Source: Haliea sp. E1-2-M8
Lineage (GTDB): Bacteria > Pseudomonadota > Gammaproteobacteria > Pseudomonadales > Halieaceae
Direction: 5' to 3'
Assembly: GCF_030649675.1 (NCBI RefSeq)
Contig: NZ_JAUTDR010000001.1
Coordinates: 334,258 to 398,257, forward strand
Length of the DNA stretch: 64,000 bases
The notes under the pieces were generated by a model that saw nothing but the letters and a program-made list of their open reading frames with translations, searched no databases and was not told the DNA's origin. This document shows positions 61,413 to 64,000 of the stretch, piece after piece (the stretch's first letter is position 1; each line of letters begins with the position of its first letter). The position numbers were made by a program, and so were the translations under genes.

Positions 61413-63803
61413 TTACAGCACGGACAGGAATTCGCCGATGATCGTAAGGTCCTCAAGCTCATCCTCGAGAACGATGTCCTTATAGCCGAAGGCGTTGGTC
61501 TGGGGCTTGAGCACGATACGCTGGTTCACAAACTCGCCGTACGCCTCGACTTTCTCGCTCTGATACAGCTTGATCGTGAAGCTGCCACCGTGGTCCGGGT
61601 CCTCGATGGTTCGATGCTGCACCACGACGATCTTGCCTTGCCGTGTGCCGCCTGGGTTTGCACGAAACAGACACCAGGCGCCATTGGGAATGCGCCGGTT
61701 CATCGACTCCCCAACTACCCGGCTGACGAACAGGCCTGGGCTCGCCCGCATGAAATCCGGCAGCTCGACCCAATGCCTGGCTTCGGCGATCTGCATCGCG
61801 CTGAACTCGCCCGCGGCTATGCTCAAGTCGTACACGGGCACATGGCGCTCGAACGGAGCTGCCTCGTCACGCGTTACGATTGGAAGTTGCAAGCCATCAA
61901 GCACCAAGGCGTTTTCAGTCGCGTCAAGTCGCTCGGCGGCAACTTGAGAGGGAACGAAGGCTGCGAAGTACGCTCGGGTCTCGGGGTCTGTGGCGTAGAC
62001 GTAGCAGCCCTTCTGGCCACGCGTCATGAGCGTGCGATAGGTGTTCTTGATGATCTGGTCGGCCAAAGCATGGGCATGATCAGGCTGTTCCTTGAACATT
62101 TTCTTGTAGCCATGCACGGAACGATCCTGCCCTGCGCGCTTCCCCGCATCTGTCATTACGCGGCCGTCACGAATCACGAAGTCGTCTCCGATGATGACGC
62201 CGACGTAGTCGAATTCGAGACCCTGGCAGGTGTGGATGCAGCCGACCTGCTCGACGGATTCCTCGGCGATGGCCCACAACATACCGTCGTCATCGAGGTT
62301 CCACTGGGCCGCGAAGCCATACTCGGGGAAGACGATGTCCATGGCCTGCTTGTCCTTCTTGCTCGCCCAGGGCCAGCAGTAGCCCGCCACCATGCGTGCC
62401 TTGTTGGCCTTGCGGTTCTTCTCGAGAATCGCCCGGCGCAGGGCGCTCGGGTCATCGAACACCTGGAAGTCGTAATCGATGTCAGCCAGATCAGTGTTGG
62501 CCGTGGTGCGAACCTGGAGGGCATGATCGAGCCATGCCAGATAACCATCCGAACCGTTGCAGCGAAACTGCGACTCCAGCTCGAGTTCCTGGACGTCGGC
62601 TCTGCAGTCCGCTGCCTGTTGCCTGATCTCCTCGACTGTCCCCACATCCTTCAGCGTCACGCGCTGCGCCTCATCGATGAAGAAGATCGAGAAGCGTGAC
62701 GCGGCGATCACCTCCTTAATCTGGCTCTCACCGAGGTTCTGGTACATGCCGGATTTTTCGTTCAGTCGGTGCGCCTCGTCCACGATCAGGGCATGGAAAG
62801 TATCGGGCTCGGCATTAACGTAGCTGCCCGAGCCCTTGAACAGGTTGTCGATGTGGGTCTTCCTGCGCGTGCCGGTCAACTTCTTCTTAAAGACCTCGCG
62901 TGGGGCCGAGTTGCGCGACACGTACTGCGTCATCATCTCGCGCCTGGTCAGTTCCACCAGCAGATTGATGGCCACTACCGACTTGCCGGTGCCAGGCCCG
63001 CCCTTGACGATCAGGCACTGCTTGTTACCGTTGCTTGCGCGATGGGCCAGATCGATCGCGGTTTCATAGACGAGCTTCTGCTCGTCGATCATCAGGAACT
63101 CGGCATTGCCCTGCATCATAGATGCCAGGGCATCCGCCAGGTTCTTGCTCGGCTTGATCACACCATGCTCGATGCGATACATGATGTCGTTACTGTCGCC
63201 ATACTTGATGTGCTGGCTGAGAAATACCGAGAGTTTCAAGGCATCCCGCGAGATGAACACCGGTGCACGGCGCGTATGGTGCTCGTAGAATGGATCATTG
63301 ATGGCATCCGCCCGCTTCATGTTGTGCAGGTAGGCGCAGGGCACCAGGCGGATAGATTCAGAGCGCACCGTCTCGTTGTAATCCTCGATCAGCGCGCCAT
63401 AGGACCATGCTTGATACGACGGATGGGGGGTCTCGCGTACTCCTTTGCCCAATTGGGTGCGCACGATGGCGTCTTTTTGTGTCACCTCGACGGACTGCCA
63501 CTGTTTCAGCTCAACGATGACTGCTGAATCCTCCCGCTGGTGGTTCTTGCCGGTCAGGATGAAATCGACGCGGCGATTAGTCAGCGGAATGTTGTACTCG
63601 ATGGCCACGCCCGCCGATGCGGGAATACCCTCATCGAGCAGAACGCTCATCATGAAGCGAAGGGAATTTTCCCAGGAAGTCACCTCATTGCGCGGCGAGT
63701 TGCGGTGCAGCCTGCGGGCCACCTCGTTCTCGATGGCGTCGGTGATGACGTTGGCTCGAACATCGTCGATGAACTGCTGCTTGGTGGCGCTGTAGACCAA
63801 CAT
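61413..63803 (-). CDS. Nuclease-helicase protein with C-terminal LexA/S24-like autoprotease domain
   Basis: 796 aa. Residues about 60-105 hold a PD-(D/E)XK-like nuclease motif (RRVDFILTG, then VIVELKQW: Asp80, Glu98, Lys100). A DUF2075-type SF1 helicase/ATPase core follows: Walker A GGPGTGKS 268-275, Walker B VDEAH 341-345, IDEAQ 376-380, ESQFR 410-414, HTCQGLEFDYVGVI 524-537, and YRTLMTRGQKG near 589-599. From about 650 comes an S24 peptidase domain: AAGE 663-666 like the LexA cleavage site, catalytic Ser700 in VGESM, and Lys745 in TIKLY, ending with an IIGEFLSVL strand. It should be a DNA- or RNA-acting enzyme that can cut itself. The start at 63803 is preceded by a good promoter. It lies beside two toxin-antitoxin pairs. 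Confidence 0.88.
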   Translation of the reverse strand: MLVYSATKQQFIDDVRANVITDAIENEVARRLHRNSPRNEVTSWENSLRFMMSVLLDEGIPASAGVAIEYNIPLTNRRVDFILTGKNHQREDSAVIVELKQWQSVEVTQKDAIVRTQLGKGVRETPHPSYQAWSYGALIEDYNETVRSESIRLVPCAYLHNMKRADAINDPFYEHHTRRAPVFISRDALKLSVFLSQHIKYGDSNDIMYRIEHGVIKPSKNLADALASMMQGNAEFLMIDEQKLVYETAIDLAHRASNGNKQCLIVKGGPGTGKSVVAINLLVELTRREMMTQYVSRNSAPREVFKKKLTGTRRKTHIDNLFKGSGSYVNAEPDTFHALIVDEAHRLNEKSGMYQNLGESQIKEVIAASRFSIFFIDEAQRVTLKDVGTVEEIRQQAADCRADVQELELESQFRCNGSDGYLAWLDHALQVRTTANTDLADIDYDFQVFDDPSALRRAILEKNRKANKARMVAGYCWPWASKKDKQAMDIVFPEYGFAAQWNLDDDGMLWAIAEESVEQVGCIHTCQGLEFDYVGVIIGDDFVIRDGRVMTDAGKRAGQDRSVHGYKKMFKEQPDHAHALADQIIKNTYRTLMTRGQKGCYVYATDPETRAYFAAFVPSQVAAERLDATENALVLDGLQLPIVTRDEAAPFERHVPVYDLSIAAGEFSAMQIAEARHWVELPDFMRASPGLFVSRVVGESMNRRIPNGAWCLFRANPGGTRQGKIVVVQHRTIEDPDHGGSFTIKLYQSEKVEAYGEFVNQRIVLKPQTNAFGYKDIVLEDELEDLTIIGEFLSVL

Positions 63804-63818
63804 TCCTTAAGGATTTCC

Positions 63819-63847
63819 TTTATAAACATGTGCTTATGGTTTGTCAT
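63819..63847 (-). promoter_or_regulatory. Predicted promoter of the nuclease-helicase gene
   Basis: On the minus strand ATGACA (63847-63842), a 17-nt spacer, then TATAAA (63824-63819), each one base from consensus. The -10 is only 15 nt from the ATG, so the leader would be very short. The start region also contains a CCTTAAGG palindrome. Beyond it, 63848-64000 is relatively AT-rich and I see no gene there. Confidence 0.6.
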
Positions 63848-64000
63848 GGGCGCACTCCGAGCAATTATGCACACTATTGGCTGCCATAACATCACCTTAA
63901 GCTCATGTCCCTGCCACGGCGGGCATAGAAAGGAGTTATTGTCAAATCTGGTGTTCAAGGGCCTGAATCAAGCGGCGGCCTGGTTTGATTCTGTTACCTC

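Noticed and set aside
63680..63958. Minus-strand frame starting upstream of the nuclease-helicase gene (MFIKEILKEC...)
   Set aside because: It continues into the helicase gene in the wrong frame, giving Ser/Pro/Arg-rich shadow sequence, and overlaps the predicted promoter.

Overview
The window is about 64 kb of high-GC, densely packed bacterial DNA. Its gene content (EmrAB, SelO, PpnN, ThpR, Phd/zeta-type toxin modules, TonB receptor, AsmA, bacteriophytochrome, valine catabolism) fits an aerobic, probably marine, heterotrophic gammaproteobacterium. The Halieaceae/Spongiibacteraceae neighbourhood is my guess from gene style; no marker gene proves it.

Layout. 1-2.7 kb: a cytochrome oxidase locus (coxA cut by the window edge, and a subunit II carrying two extra c-type heme domains). 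3-7.1 kb: a membrane Ser/Thr kinase, a lipoprotein hydrolase, and a Sel1/caspase-fold lipoprotein whose catalytic dyad is lost. 7.1-9.4 kb: a tRNA-Val gene followed by exact 171-bp tandem repeats that each copy its 3' end, then an atypical sedolisin-like lipoprotein bordered by a second copy of a repeat segment. 9.4-24.7 kb: alkylsulfatase, SirB-like and NnrS proteins, a PyrD-PyrK-like fusion, a marR-emrA-emrB-selO operon, a D-aminoacylase-like amidohydrolase, and an exported 2-hydroxyacid dehydrogenase coupled to AsmA. 24.8-36.6 kb: TonB receptor, ppnN, amidase, arylsulfatase, PQQ dehydrogenase, Na/Pi transporter, thioesterase. 36.8-44.5 kb: a receiver-PAS-GGDEF-EAL protein and a five-gene valine/isobutyrate catabolic operon. 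44.5-53.1 kb: Tat-exported amidohydrolase, SDR, thpR, crotonase, a second Ser/Thr kinase paralogous to the first, M48 lipoprotein protease, DUF3096, DUF429 and AEC transporter. 53.3-58.2 kb: heme oxygenase plus bacteriophytochrome-diguanylate cyclase, facing a PAS-GGDEF-EAL protein. 58.4-64 kb: sulfotransferase, then two toxin-antitoxin pairs and a large nuclease-helicase protein ending in a LexA-like autoprotease domain.

How the genes work together. The clearest cooperative units are the coxBA locus, the MarR-regulated EmrAB pump, the valine operon (acyl-CoA dehydrogenase, hydratase, hydrolase, 3-hydroxyisobutyrate dehydrogenase, aldehyde dehydrogenase), and the light-to-c-di-GMP module in which heme oxygenase supplies biliverdin to the phytochrome cyclase. 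The right end looks like a defence/stress island.

The best candidate for an undescribed system is the 796-residue protein at 61413-63803. It has a PD-(D/E)XK-like nuclease motif, an SF1/DUF2075 helicase core, and a C-terminal S24 domain with an Ala-Ala-Gly-Glu cleavage-like site correctly spaced from a Ser/Lys dyad. The second most unusual structure is the tRNA-Val tandem array and its link to the sedolisin-like gene. All functional calls come from reading motifs by eye; no database search was possible.
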